The notes beneath the pieces are model-generated. The model was not told the DNA's origin. It was given only the letters and a program-made list of their open reading frames with translations, and searched no databases. The position numbers were made by a program, and so were the translations under genes. This document shows, piece by piece, positions 25,202 to 33,821 of a DNA stretch of 64,000 nt (position 1 is its first letter; every line of letters starts with the position of its first letter). The DNA comes from Paenibacillus sonchi (GTDB taxonomy: Bacteria > Bacillota > Bacilli > Paenibacillales > Paenibacillaceae), in contig NZ_CP068595.1 of the NCBI RefSeq assembly GCF_016772475.1, positions 6,882,001 through 6,946,000 on the forward strand, given 5' to 3'.

Positions 25202-26317
25202 ATAGGGAAGAGTATTCTCCAGCTGCACTACACCGGAATCCTTGAGCATCCATTCGATAAAACAGCCATACCCGGACTTCGGATCATTGACGAATACATG
25301 GGTTACCGCACCGATCAAACGGCCGTTCTGAACAATCGGACTGCCGCTCATGCCTTGGACAATGCCGCCGGTCTTATCGATCAGACGGGGGTCCGTAATA
25401 CGCAGCACCATCCCTTTGGTCGCCGGAGTCTCCTGATGCGCTACATGAATAATGTCTACGTTGAAACGTTCTACCCGCTGTCCATCGACGACCGTCAGTA
25501 TTTGCGCCGGCCCTTCCTTCACTTCATCGCTCATGGCAACCGGAATCGGCTCCTGGTACAGGCTGTGATCCGGGTTGCGGGTCATTTTGCCGAAGATCCC
25601 GAAATCCGTGTTGCTCTCCACATTCCCCAGAACCTGGCTCTCTTTATAAAAGGTTGCCCGCTTCTCGCCGGGATCGCCATCCTGGCTTTTGGAAATGGAG
25701 GTTACGCTGGATTGCACGATGTGTCCACTGCCGACAACTATGGGTGTACCGGTGTTCATGTCTGTGATCACATGACCAAGCGCGCCATATACTCCCTGCT
25801 CCGGCGCATAAAAGGTTAAAGTGCCTACACCCGCCGCAGAATCGCGGATATACAGCCCTAGCCGCCATACTTTGTCATTGCGGTCGTAGGCCGGCGTCAG
25901 CTTGGCTATATGCTCTTTGCCGCCGCGTTTGAACATAATGGTCAGCGGTTCGCGGGCCCGGCCTGCACGCTCCACCAGCTTCGCCACCTTGGAGACCTCG
26001 TCCAGCTTCACTCCATCGATGGAGATCATCAAATCCCCGGGCAGAAGTCCGCTGTTCTCTCCGGGTGAAAGCTTGGACTGCTGTGATACTTCAATCAGAT
26101 GATGGCCAACAACAAGCACGCCTGCGGACTTCACTTTCACACCAATCGTCTGTCCCCCCGGTATTACCTTAAGGTCCCGGTTTTCTCCCTGAACGGCCTG
26201 GTCAAGCGGGTTATCCTGAGGCGAGGCATAGCTCTGGGAAGGTCCCGTTATGCCTGATAAGCTGAGAAAAAAGGCGAATAAAAGGCCGGGCATTAACTTC
26301 CTGAGGTTCGGCTTCAA
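25184..26317 (-). CDS. spoIVB: SpoIVB serine peptidase (S55)
   Basis: 377 residues from a TTG with GGGAGCG upstream. An N-terminal membrane anchor/signal (LMPGLLFAFFLSLSGITG, about 8-26) is followed by a PDZ domain (about 75-155; GLLPGDLMISIDGVKL) and the S55 peptidase domain. The latter holds the catalytic Ser in QGMSGSPIVQNGRLIGAVTH and the conserved GALGHVITD segment. Made in the forespore and secreted into the intermembrane space, it cuts SpoIVFA to start sigma-K activation in the mother cell. Slightly shorter than the Bacillus subtilis protein (about 426). Order recN-spoIVB-spo0A is conserved. Confidence 0.96.
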   Translation of the reverse strand: MKPNLRKLMPGLLFAFFLSLSGITGPSQSYASPQDNPLDQAVQGENRDLKVIPGGQTIGVKVKSAGVLVVGHHLIEVSQQSKLSPGENSGLLPGDLMISIDGVKLDEVSKVAKLVERAGRAREPLTIMFKRGGKEHIAKLTPAYDRNDKVWRLGLYIRDSAAGVGTLTFYAPEQGVYGALGHVITDMNTGTPIVVGSGHIVQSSVTSISKSQDGDPGEKRATFYKESQVLGNVESNTDFGIFGKMTRNPDHSLYQEPIPVAMSDEVKEGPAQILTVVDGQRVERFNVDIIHVAHQETPATKGMVLRITDPRLIDKTGGIVQGMSGSPIVQNGRLIGAVTHVFVNDPKSGYGCFIEWMLKDSGVVQLENTLPYNLKAV

Positions 26318-26431
26318 TGGCTGTCACGCTCCCTTTTGCTTCTTTCGCTTGACGAAAAAGGTGGTCGCCAATTGCGTACCTATAAGATAACCTTGCCCCC
26401 AGGCTTTTATTACTGTTAATCATTGTTCCGC

Positions 26432-28159
26432 TTACCCTGCAGCCGCCTTGCTGGCCTCGGCCAGACCGAGCATTTCCTGTGCGTGGTGCAAGGTTTTTTC
26501 GGTTATTTCCACACCGCCCAGCATCCGGGCCAGCTCCATCACCCGGCCTTCGGCTGTCAGTGACTCCACTTCAGTCATCGTTCGCCCGTCTTCAACCTTT
26601 TTGCGGATAAGGTACTGGTGATCAGCCATACAGGCTACCTGCGGCAGATGGGTAATGGAGAACACCTGACAGGTCGACGACAGCTTGTACAGCTTGTCTG
26701 CAATCGACTGGGCGGCCCGTCCGCTGACACCCGTATCCACCTCATCAAAGATCAGAACAGGGATCGCGTCATGTCTGGCAAAAATGCTCTTCATCGCCAG
26801 CATAATCCGCGCCAGCTCGCCGCCGGAGGCAATTTTGCTTAAAGGACGCAGCGGCTCACCGGGATTGGGGGAGATCATGAACTCCGCACTGTCGATTCCC
26901 TGCCGGGTCAGCCGGTATCGGCGGTCCTGGTACTCAACGCCGCGCGGGTCCTCCAGGATGTCCATCTTAACCTGAAGCGAGGTCCGTTCCATCTGCAGGT
27001 CCTTCAGCTCACCCTCTACCTGAGCGGCCAGATCAGCCGCACACCGCCGCCGGGCCTGGCTCAGCGCTTCTGCCGCTTCCATGAGAATGCTAAGCAGACC
27101 ATCGCGTTTCACCGTCAGCTTCTCAATATATTCATCCTTATTCTCCAGCAAGTCCGTCTCATGGCTGATTTGTTCATAATAGGCAAGTATCTGCTCTACA
27201 CTGTCGCCGTATTTGCGCCGGAGCCCGGAGATCAGGTCCAGGCGGTTCTCAATATCCTCCAGCCTGGCCGGGTTGAATTCAATCTCCTCGCGGTAATCGC
27301 GAAGCTGAAAGGCGGCATCCTCCAGCTGGTAATACGAGGACTGAAGCTGGTCGAGCACGCTTTTGAGACCCTTTTCGTCATATCGCACCGCATCCTCCAG
27401 CCGGGAAATCACATTGCCGATGGATTCCAGCCCCTGTCTGTCATACAGCAGCTCGTAGGCGCCGGATACCGAATCCATCATTTTCTCGCTGTGGGATAGT
27501 TTGACCCTTTCTTCGGCAAGTAATTCATCTTCGCCCGGTTTTAGTCCTGCGGAAGAAATTTCCTCCAGCTGAAAACGGTATAAATCCAGCATCTGATAAG
27601 CCTTCTGGCTGGTTTCCTGCAGCTCGCGGAGCTCTTTTTCCACCTTGGCAAAGGCGGTGTATTTCTCTTGATAATCGGCCTTGAGCGGACCAATCACAGC
27701 TTCGCCGTACGTATCCAGCAAGCCCAGATGACGCTCAGCCTTCAGCAGATTCTGATGCTCATGCTGACCATGTATATTGACCAGCTGCTCACCGATTTCC
27801 CGCAGCATGCTGAGATTGACCATTTGCCCGTTGACGCGCGACGTGCTTTTGCCCTGGGAGGTGATCTCACGGCGGATAATCAGATGCTCCTCCGGCTGCG
27901 CCGTAATGCCCAGACGCTCCAGCGTTTCCCATACGGGATGTGCGGCCGGCAGGCTGAACAGCGCTTCCATCTCGGCTTTGTCCGTACCGTAGCGGATGGA
28001 ATCTGCTGAGCCCCGGCCTCCGACAACCAGCCCAAGAGCATCTATAATAATCGATTTGCCTGCACCAGTTTCCCCTGTAAGCACATGAAAACCGGGATAA
28101 AAATGCACCTCCACCGCTTCAACCACGGCAAGATTGCGGATCGATAACGTTTCTAACAC
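26432..28159 (-). CDS. recN: DNA repair protein RecN
   Basis: 575 residues, SMC-like ATPase. N-terminal Walker A GETGAGKSI near residue 30, long central coiled coil (about 155-370), C-terminal signature LASGGELARIMLAMK and Walker B PVLIFDEVDTGVSG, then D-loop/H-loop segments (ITHLPQVA). It gathers double-strand break ends before recombination. Starts at a GTG with GGGGG upstream, 44 bp after argR; the coupling argR-recN is common in Firmicutes. Confidence 0.97.
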   Translation of the reverse strand: MLETLSIRNLAVVEAVEVHFYPGFHVLTGETGAGKSIIIDALGLVVGGRGSADSIRYGTDKAEMEALFSLPAAHPVWETLERLGITAQPEEHLIIRREITSQGKSTSRVNGQMVNLSMLREIGEQLVNIHGQHEHQNLLKAERHLGLLDTYGEAVIGPLKADYQEKYTAFAKVEKELRELQETSQKAYQMLDLYRFQLEEISSAGLKPGEDELLAEERVKLSHSEKMMDSVSGAYELLYDRQGLESIGNVISRLEDAVRYDEKGLKSVLDQLQSSYYQLEDAAFQLRDYREEIEFNPARLEDIENRLDLISGLRRKYGDSVEQILAYYEQISHETDLLENKDEYIEKLTVKRDGLLSILMEAAEALSQARRRCAADLAAQVEGELKDLQMERTSLQVKMDILEDPRGVEYQDRRYRLTRQGIDSAEFMISPNPGEPLRPLSKIASGGELARIMLAMKSIFARHDAIPVLIFDEVDTGVSGRAAQSIADKLYKLSSTCQVFSITHLPQVACMADHQYLIRKKVEDGRTMTEVESLTAEGRVMELARMLGGVEITEKTLHHAQEMLGLAEASKAAAG

Positions 28160-28203
28160 GGATACAGCACCCCCGAAAAGATGATTGCTTAGAAATCTAT
28201 GCT

Positions 28204-28653
28204 CTAGGATATATATCCCATAATTTGCGAAATGACGTCATGGCTGTCTTCCGGCTGCCGGCAGATAATCAGGATCGTATCGTCACCGGAAATGGTGCCC
28301 ATAATCTGCGGCCAATCAATATTGTCGATCAGCGCGGCTACAGAGTTGGCTGTCCCCGGGAGACATTTCATGACCACGAGGTTGCCGGAGGAGTCGATAT
28401 GCACAAAATTGTCCACCAGCACACGCTTCAGCTTCTGCGTCGGATTGTAACGCTGATCTGTCGGAAGGGAATATTTATATCTGCCATCGTCCATGGGAAC
28501 CTTAATAAGTAAAAGCTCTTTAATATCCCGCGACACGGTGGCCTGGGTGACCTGAAAACCAGCCTCGCGCAGCGCCTCGACCAAATCATCCTGTGTCTCG
28601 ATTTCCTGCTGTGTAATGATTTCACGTATCTTAATGTGCCTGTGTCCTTTCAT
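28204..28653 (-). CDS. argR: arginine repressor ArgR/AhrC
   Basis: 149 residues. Winged-helix N-terminus ([20 protein letters not shown], with [19 protein letters not shown] as the recognition helix) and an oligomerisation/arginine-binding C-terminus ([20 protein letters not shown], then [12 protein letters not shown]). As a hexamer with bound arginine it represses arginine biosynthesis and activates catabolism. GGGAGG precedes the ATG. It is followed by recN and preceded by an unknown membrane-anchored protein. Confidence 0.96.
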   Translation of the reverse strand: MKGHRHIKIREIITQQEIETQDDLVEALREAGFQVTQATVSRDIKELLLIKVPMDDGRYKYSLPTDQRYNPTQKLKRVLVDNFVHIDSSGNLVVMKCLPGTANSVAALIDNIDWPQIMGTISGDDTILIICRQPEDSHDVISQIMGYIS

Positions 28654-28683
28654 TGTTGCCTCCCAAATTTATGAGTATATTGC

Positions 28684-29154
28684 TTAAGTAGATTCCCCGT
28701 CGTCCTTGCCCAGCCGGATCTCATGAATGGCAGACGTGACGGTGTTGACATACAGCACTCCGCTGCATTCCGGATAGATCAGCAAATAGGGCAGAAGTGA
28801 ATCCCGGAGGCTGCTGCCGGTGAATTCCAGCGTTTTGCGCGGGCGGGAGAGAATCACCAGATAGAACGAGTCCTCTTCCTTGCTCGCAACATAATCGATG
28901 AACAGCCTGCTGTACATGGAAGCCCCATTGACTGTAAAAGACAACGGAATCTTCAGCTTGCCGCCGATCACCTCATAACCTGCCTCTTCCAGCAAATCGA
29001 TGGAGGGATGAGGCAAAATGTCTTTATTGAGCGGCAGCTTGTCCTTAATGAACGAACGCGGGGAGCTTTGCAGCCATATGTAAATCCGGTAAATGACAAA
29101 TATTGCGACTGCCAGTCCAATTAACGCCATAACGGCCTTATCAGAGCTCGCCAA
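28684..29154 (-). CDS. conserved hypothetical protein with N-terminal membrane anchor
   Basis: 156 residues from a TTG at 29154, 7 nt after GAGGTGAT; GTG at 29163 is possible but too near the site. One membrane helix (VMALIGLAVAIFVIYRIYIW, about 8-28) precedes a cytoplasmic or surface domain of about 125 residues (SIDLLEEAGYEVIGGKLKIP, RLFIDYVASKEEDSFYLVIL). No known family. It is 30 bp upstream of argR and probably in the same transcript. Confidence 0.6.
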   Translation of the reverse strand: MASSDKAVMALIGLAVAIFVIYRIYIWLQSSPRSFIKDKLPLNKDILPHPSIDLLEEAGYEVIGGKLKIPLSFTVNGASMYSRLFIDYVASKEEDSFYLVILSRPRKTLEFTGSSLRDSLLPYLLIYPECSGVLYVNTVTSAIHEIRLGKDDGEST

Positions 29155-29683
29155 TTCCATCACCTCGGTGAATAATTCGCGCGAGGCCCCTTGAAATCCT
29201 GCTTCTGCCGCCGAATCCAGCCAAATCTGACCGTTACGGACGGCTACTGGAGGAAGTTAAGGATAGACTAACTTATTCCTTGTGATTTTGCAAAAAAGAA
29301 CGCAAACCATATATGAACTGCCCTCATCCTTATTTCCAGTCACAAAACCACCCTGGCAGGTGAACAAGGTCTTGGTCTTGGAGGTTACGAAGTCCGCATT
29401 TGTTGTACAACATGCAGGATTTTCGTCCATTTGGTGAAGTCAGGCCCACAATTGTTGTACAATGTGCAAGATCTTTGTCCATTTAGCTTGTTTAGGACAC
29501 AGATTGTTGTATAACTCACAAGATGTTCAAACATCCGGCCTGCTTAGGACACACATTGTTGTATCCCGTGCAATTTACAATGGTTAACACCTCAGAAGAA
29601 CCCAAGCTTCTTTTTTATGCTTAATTTCCAGGTTATCCACATTTTTTTGTATTGTATAATTTCCTATTCAGTCAAAAAGAAAC
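29155..29683. other. 520-bp intergenic gap with phased dyads
   Basis: No gene. The central part (29404-29572) holds four dyads 52 bp apart (separate entry). A lone perfect DnaA box TTATCCACA is at 29633-29641. The right end is the tlyA terminator. The left 200 bp show nothing. Confidence 0.6.
29404..29572. repeat. array of four 13-bp dyads, 52-bp period (locus 1)
   Basis: Dyads TGTACAACATGCA (29404), TGTACAATGTGCA (29456), TGTATAACTCACA (29508), TGTATCCCGTGCA (29560). Starts are exactly 52 bp apart in all three intervals. The surrounding 52-bp units are also alike (TTGTTGTA before each dyad; GTCCATTT or TTAGGACACA between). Consensus with the other loci: TGYAC-N3-GTRCA. Confidence 0.85.
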
Positions 29684-29703
29684 TCATCGTTTCGATGAGT
29701 TTC
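29672..29703 (-). terminator. terminator of tlyA
   Basis: 11-bp perfect hairpin GAAACTCATCG / CGATGAGTTTC overlapping the tlyA stop codon, followed on minus by TTTTT. Confidence 0.8.
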
Positions 29704-30574
29704 CAGGGGTACTGACTTTAAAGGTCGCTGCCGCTTCTTGAATCACGGTATCGGCGAGCGCCGCGAAATCTTCGGGCTTATTCTTATCTGGGGATAGCTC
29801 TGTCCGGGATGCACCGGTCTCCGCAGTGTCGGGAAGCAGCTTCCAGTGCGCCAAAAACTCTATGTTCCCTTCACCCCCGGTAATCGGGGAAAAGGTTAAA
29901 CCTTCCAGCCGGTAGCCCAGCCCGGAAGCCATGCCGAGCACACCCATCAGCACCTCTTTGTGGACAGCAGGCTCACGGACCACTCCGGACTTTCCTACCT
30001 TTTCCCGCCCGGCTTCGAACTGCGGCTTGATAAGGGCAGCGATATCGGCGGGACGTTCAAGCAGTGCGATAAGCGGCGGCAAAATAATCTTCAATGAAAT
30101 AAAAGACACATCAATGCTGGCAAAATCGGGAACCGGACCTTGCAGGTCCGGCGGGGTCATATAACGGAAATTCGTCTGTTCCATTACGCTTACCCGCTCA
30201 TCATTGCGCAGTCTCCAGTCCAGCTGGTTGTAGCCGACATCAATCGCATAGACATGGCTCGCCCCGTTCTGGAGGGCGCAATCGGTGAAGCCTCCTGTAG
30301 AAGAGCCGATATCGAGCATCACGCGCCCGTTCAGATCAATGCCGAACTGCCGCAGCGCCTTTTCCAGCTTCAGGCCGCCCCGGCTGACATAAGGGTGCAC
30401 AGCTCCTTTTACTCTCAAAACCGCGCTGCGCGGTACCTTCATGCCTGCCTTCTCAATCCGTTCCTCATCCGCAAGCACCAGTCCGGCCATAATGGCGGCC
30501 TTGGCCTTCTCGCGGCTCGCAAAAAAACCTTGTTCCACTAACAGCACATCAATCCGTTCCTTAGGGTGTTCCAT
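29684..30574 (-). CDS. tlyA: TlyA family rRNA 2'-O-methyltransferase
   Basis: 296 residues from ATG 30574 (GGGAG 6 nt upstream). An N-terminal S4 RNA-binding domain (RIDVLLVEQGFFASREKAKA, about 5-65) precedes a FtsJ-like SAM methyltransferase domain with DIGSSTGGFTDCALQNGA (SAM loop) and a KPQFE catalytic-Lys region. Family members methylate riboses of 16S/23S rRNA (Bacillus YqxC). The C-terminal 45 residues are a hydrophilic, unconserved tail. It follows dxs by 46 bp. Confidence 0.93.
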   Translation of the reverse strand: MEHPKERIDVLLVEQGFFASREKAKAAIMAGLVLADEERIEKAGMKVPRSAVLRVKGAVHPYVSRGGLKLEKALRQFGIDLNGRVMLDIGSSTGGFTDCALQNGASHVYAIDVGYNQLDWRLRNDERVSVMEQTNFRYMTPPDLQGPVPDFASIDVSFISLKIILPPLIALLERPADIAALIKPQFEAGREKVGKSGVVREPAVHKEVLMGVLGMASGLGYRLEGLTFSPITGGEGNIEFLAHWKLLPDTAETGASRTELSPDKNKPEDFAALADTVIQEAAATFKVSTPGNSSKR

Positions 30575-30620
30575 GGTCATCTCCCGGTTATTCTTAGGGT
30601 TCCTGCTTCGACTATCCTGT

Positions 30621-32525
30621 TCAGGAGGTTGAAGTCGTCTTGTAGGCAAAAGCGCTCGATGCCTTCATCGCTTTGACACGGCTGATTACCGCTTCAACGG
30701 TCAGCCCGGTTTGCTGGCGCTGCTCTTTGATCGAGCCATGCTCCACAAAGATATCCGGCACGCCCATCAAATGGACCCGGGCATCATAAATTTCATGCTC
30801 CGCATAAAATTCAAGCACGGCGCTGCCCAAACTTCCCGCCTCGCAGGCTTCCTCCATCACAATCATCCCTGTTCCCGCATGGGCCAGGTCCAGCAGCATG
30901 GAGCTGTCCAGCGGCTTCAGGAACCGGGCGTTGACAACCCCCAGCTGAATGCCTTCACGTCTCAGCAGCTCCGCCGCTTCCTCCGCCACCTGTACCATCG
31001 GCCCGCAGGCCAGCACCGCGTAGTCATCGCCTGGACGCAGCCGCTCCCAGGTGCCTATCGGCAGCGGCTTCAGCTCGGCGTCCAGCGCCACGCCAGTACC
31101 GTCAATACGCGGATACCGGTAGGCAATCGGACCGTCATTATATTCAAGCGCCGTCTTCATCATGTGGCGCAGCTCATTCTCATCCTTGGGCATCATCATC
31201 ACCATATTCGGGATGTGGCGCATAAAGGCGATATCGTATACCCCTTGATGTGTTTCACCGTCAGCCCCCACAAAGCCTGCACGGTCGATGGCGAACATGA
31301 CATTGGCGTTGTGGCGGCAAATGTCATGCACAATCTGATCGTATGCCCTCTGCATAAAGGTGGAGTAGACGGCATAAACCGGCTTCATCCCCTCCATGGC
31401 CAGCGCTGCGCAGAGCGTTGCCGCATGCTGCTCGGCAATGCCGACATCAATCATCCGGTCGGGAAACTCCTTGGCGAACGGGAACAAGCCCGATCCGCCC
31501 GGCATTGCCGGTGTAACGGCGATCAGCCGTTTGTCCTCTCGGCCCAGCTCAATCAGCGTCTCCCCGAACACTTCGGTGTACATCGGATTGCCGACAGCCT
31601 TCAGAGACTGGCCGGACTCAATTTTGTATGGCGAAATGGCGTGTGACTTATAAAAATCGGTTTCAGCCGGTTTATACCCTTTGCCCTTGGTAGTCAGAAC
31701 ATGCACCAATACAGGTCCGGATACGTTATCCGCCTGATGGAAGGTATCGATCAGCTTCTCTACGTCATGGCCGTCAACCGGACCCAGGTAAGTAAAGCCA
31801 AGCTCTTCGAACAGCACGCCGGGCACCATCATGTATTTGAGGCTGTCCTTTACATTCTGGGCTGTCTTGGCGAGTCTTCCGCCGATGGCCGGAATTTTCT
31901 TGAGAAGTCCTTCCACTTCATCCTTGGCGCGCAGATAATGGCGGTCTGAACGGATTTTGCTCAGATAATTATGCATTGCCCCTACGTTCGGAGCGATGGA
32001 CATTTCGTTGTCATTCAGGATAACCATCAGCTTGCGGCGTTCATGGCCGATATGGTTAAGCGCTTCAAACGCCATCCCGCCGGTAAGCGCCCCGTCCCCG
32101 ATTACTGCGATAACCTTGTTGTCCTCGCCCTTCAGGTCACGGGCCATCGCCATTCCCATGGCCGCAGACAGGGAGGTGCTGCTGTGTCCGGCTTCCCAGA
32201 CATCATGCTCGCTCTCTGCCCGCTTCACAAAACCGCACAACCCGTCTTTCTTGCGCAGCGTGTCAAAACGGTCCTGGCGGCCGGTAAGGATCTTATGGAC
32301 ATATGCCTGATGCCCTACGTCGTATATCATTTTGTCCCGGGGACTGTCATAACAGTAGTGCAGGGCCAGCGTGAGCTCCACTACCCCCAGATTAGAGCCA
32401 AGGTGCCCGCCGGTTGCAGTAAGCTTCTCGATCAGAAACCGGCGGATTTCCTCCGCAAGGGTAGCCAGCTCCTCAACTGACAAAGCTTTAAGTTGCTGAG
32501 GATCATTTATTTGTGGAAGCAGCAC
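30621..32525 (-). CDS. dxs: 1-deoxy-D-xylulose-5-phosphate synthase
   Basis: 634 residues from a GTG at 32525 (GGGG site upstream), giving the usual N-terminus [20 protein letters not shown]. The thiamine-diphosphate motif is [18 protein letters not shown]...LNDNEMSI; the central region has the catalytic His in [14 protein letters not shown]; the transketolase-type pyrimidine domain ([15 protein letters not shown]) and C-terminal domain follow. It condenses pyruvate and glyceraldehyde 3-phosphate, the first step of the MEP isoprenoid pathway. Located between ispA and tlyA, as in Bacillus. Confidence 0.97.
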   Translation of the reverse strand: MLLPQINDPQQLKALSVEELATLAEEIRRFLIEKLTATGGHLGSNLGVVELTLALHYCYDSPRDKMIYDVGHQAYVHKILTGRQDRFDTLRKKDGLCGFVKRAESEHDVWEAGHSSTSLSAAMGMAMARDLKGEDNKVIAVIGDGALTGGMAFEALNHIGHERRKLMVILNDNEMSIAPNVGAMHNYLSKIRSDRHYLRAKDEVEGLLKKIPAIGGRLAKTAQNVKDSLKYMMVPGVLFEELGFTYLGPVDGHDVEKLIDTFHQADNVSGPVLVHVLTTKGKGYKPAETDFYKSHAISPYKIESGQSLKAVGNPMYTEVFGETLIELGREDKRLIAVTPAMPGGSGLFPFAKEFPDRMIDVGIAEQHAATLCAALAMEGMKPVYAVYSTFMQRAYDQIVHDICRHNANVMFAIDRAGFVGADGETHQGVYDIAFMRHIPNMVMMMPKDENELRHMMKTALEYNDGPIAYRYPRIDGTGVALDAELKPLPIGTWERLRPGDDYAVLACGPMVQVAEEAAELLRREGIQLGVVNARFLKPLDSSMLLDLAHAGTGMIVMEEACEAGSLGSAVLEFYAEHEIYDARVHLMGVPDIFVEHGSIKEQRQQTGLTVEAVISRVKAMKASSAFAYKTTSTS

Positions 32526-32581
32526 GAGTATTCCCCGCTTTCCTAGATGTTGTAAAATATATATAAACCCCATTATAACAC

Positions 32582-32612
32582 AAACGAAACGGCTGTCGAA
32601 ACACAGCCGCTC
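32582..32612 (-). terminator. weak terminator or attenuator between ispA and dxs
   Basis: 7-bp stem CGGCTGT / ACAGCCG with a 6-nt loop, then TTTCGTTTG. The U-run is interrupted, so read-through into dxs is expected. Confidence 0.4.
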
Positions 32613-32623
32613 CGGAATTTGCT

Positions 32624-33571
32624 CTAATGATCGCGCTTCATAAGGTAGTCCGCAATGTCCAAGAGACGCGTATTGTCCTGAAAACCGCCTTCAAGGACAG
32701 CGCTGCGGGCGGCTTCCGTCAGCCGCTTCACCTCATCGCGGGAAGCGTCCAGGCCGATAAAATACGGGTAGGTGACCTTCTGCTGTTTGAGGTCGCTGCC
32801 TGTTTTTTTGCCGAGCTTGCCCTCGTCCCCGACCAGATCCAGGATATCATCCTGAATCTGAAAGGCCAGGCCGATATGCGTGCCGAAATCGCGCAGCGCT
32901 TCCAGCTGCCTGCTGTCCGCCCCGGCAATGCGTCCCCCGGCCGTCAGGGAAAAGACAATCAGATCCCCTGTCTTGTGGCGGTGGATGTATTGAAGCTGCT
33001 CCAGGCTGGTAAGGCCCTGCTCGCCTTCCATATCGGCGATTTGCCCGCCGACCATCCCTCTCGGGCCTGCCATTTCCGCCAGGTCCTCCACAACGGAAAG
33101 CGCGTGTTCTGCGGGCACGCCATGCTTCCGCGAAGCCTGCACAACACTGTAGAACGCATGGGTGAGCAGCGCATCTCCGGCCAGTATGGCCGTAGCCTCG
33201 CCGTAAACCTTGTGATTGGTAAGTTTGCCGCGCCGGTAATCATCATTGTCCATAGCGGGCAGATCGTCGTGGATCAGCGAGTAGGTATGTACCATCTCAA
33301 TGGCAGCGGCTACAGGCAGCGCTGCCTGGCGGCTGCCGCCCAGCGCCTCGCAGGCGGCGATGACGAGCAGCGGACGCAGACGTTTGCCGCCCGCCTGCAG
33401 CGAGTAGTTCATCGCGTCCTTAAGATTGCCGGGTACGCTCCACTCTCCGGGCAAGGCCGCCTCCAGCTCGCTCATCACCAGGCTGCTGATCTCGGCTATA
33501 TATTCCTTCAGCGGCTGCCGCAAGGATGTCCCCGCGGGCTCCGCTTCCTGCTTCGGCTCAAACGGGCTCAT
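32624..33571 (-). CDS. ispA: polyprenyl (farnesyl) diphosphate synthase
   Basis: 315 residues from ATG 33571, with GGAAGG upstream; overlaps the xseB 3' end by 14 bp. The first Asp-rich motif is [17 protein letters not shown], the second [20 protein letters not shown], both typical of short-chain trans-prenyl synthases. Residues before the first motif (VHTYS) fit a farnesyl product. It joins IPP and DMAPP to geranyl and farnesyl diphosphate, precursors for undecaprenol and quinones. The N-terminal 25 residues are a variable extension. Confidence 0.95.
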   Translation of the reverse strand: MSPFEPKQEAEPAGTSLRQPLKEYIAEISSLVMSELEAALPGEWSVPGNLKDAMNYSLQAGGKRLRPLLVIAACEALGGSRQAALPVAAAIEMVHTYSLIHDDLPAMDNDDYRRGKLTNHKVYGEATAILAGDALLTHAFYSVVQASRKHGVPAEHALSVVEDLAEMAGPRGMVGGQIADMEGEQGLTSLEQLQYIHRHKTGDLIVFSLTAGGRIAGADSRQLEALRDFGTHIGLAFQIQDDILDLVGDEGKLGKKTGSDLKQQKVTYPYFIGLDASRDEVKRLTEAARSAVLEGGFQDNTRLLDIADYLMKRDH

Positions 33572-33821
33572 CGCTGTCACCTTCCAGCCGGGCACCGAAC
33601 GGTTTCTTGCGCAGCTCGCCGTCCATCTCGGTGATCATTTCGATTTTGCGTTCCACCTGCTCCAGCTTGTTCCCGCACAGCTGCGACAGCTTCATGCCCT
33701 GCTGAAATAAATCGATTGCCTTCTCCAGGGGAACGTCGCCGTGCTCCAGCTCCCGCACGATTTCTTCCAGCCGCTCCATCGCTCCCTCAAAATCCAGTTC
33801 CAATTCAGCTTCCTTCGCCAT
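33558..33821 (-). CDS. xseB: exodeoxyribonuclease VII small subunit
   Basis: 87 residues with the family core FEGAMERLEEIVRELEHGDV, LEKAIDLFQQGMKLSQLC and coiled C-terminal helix. Several small subunits bind each XseA in the nuclease complex that degrades single-stranded DNA into oligonucleotides. It overlaps xseA by 17 bp and ispA by 14 bp, so the three are translationally coupled. Confidence 0.95.
   Translation of the reverse strand: MAKEAELELDFEGAMERLEEIVRELEHGDVPLEKAIDLFQQGMKLSQLCGNKLEQVERKIEMITEMDGELRKKPFGARLEGDSDEPV

Noticed and set aside
29404..29572. Repeats considered as a CRISPR array
   Set aside because: The conserved part is a short degenerate dyad and the sequence between copies is also similar, not unique spacers; no cas gene is present.
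29633..29641. Perfect DnaA box TTATCCACA
   Set aside because: A single box with no cluster, no AT-rich unwinding region and no dnaA/dnaN; not an origin.
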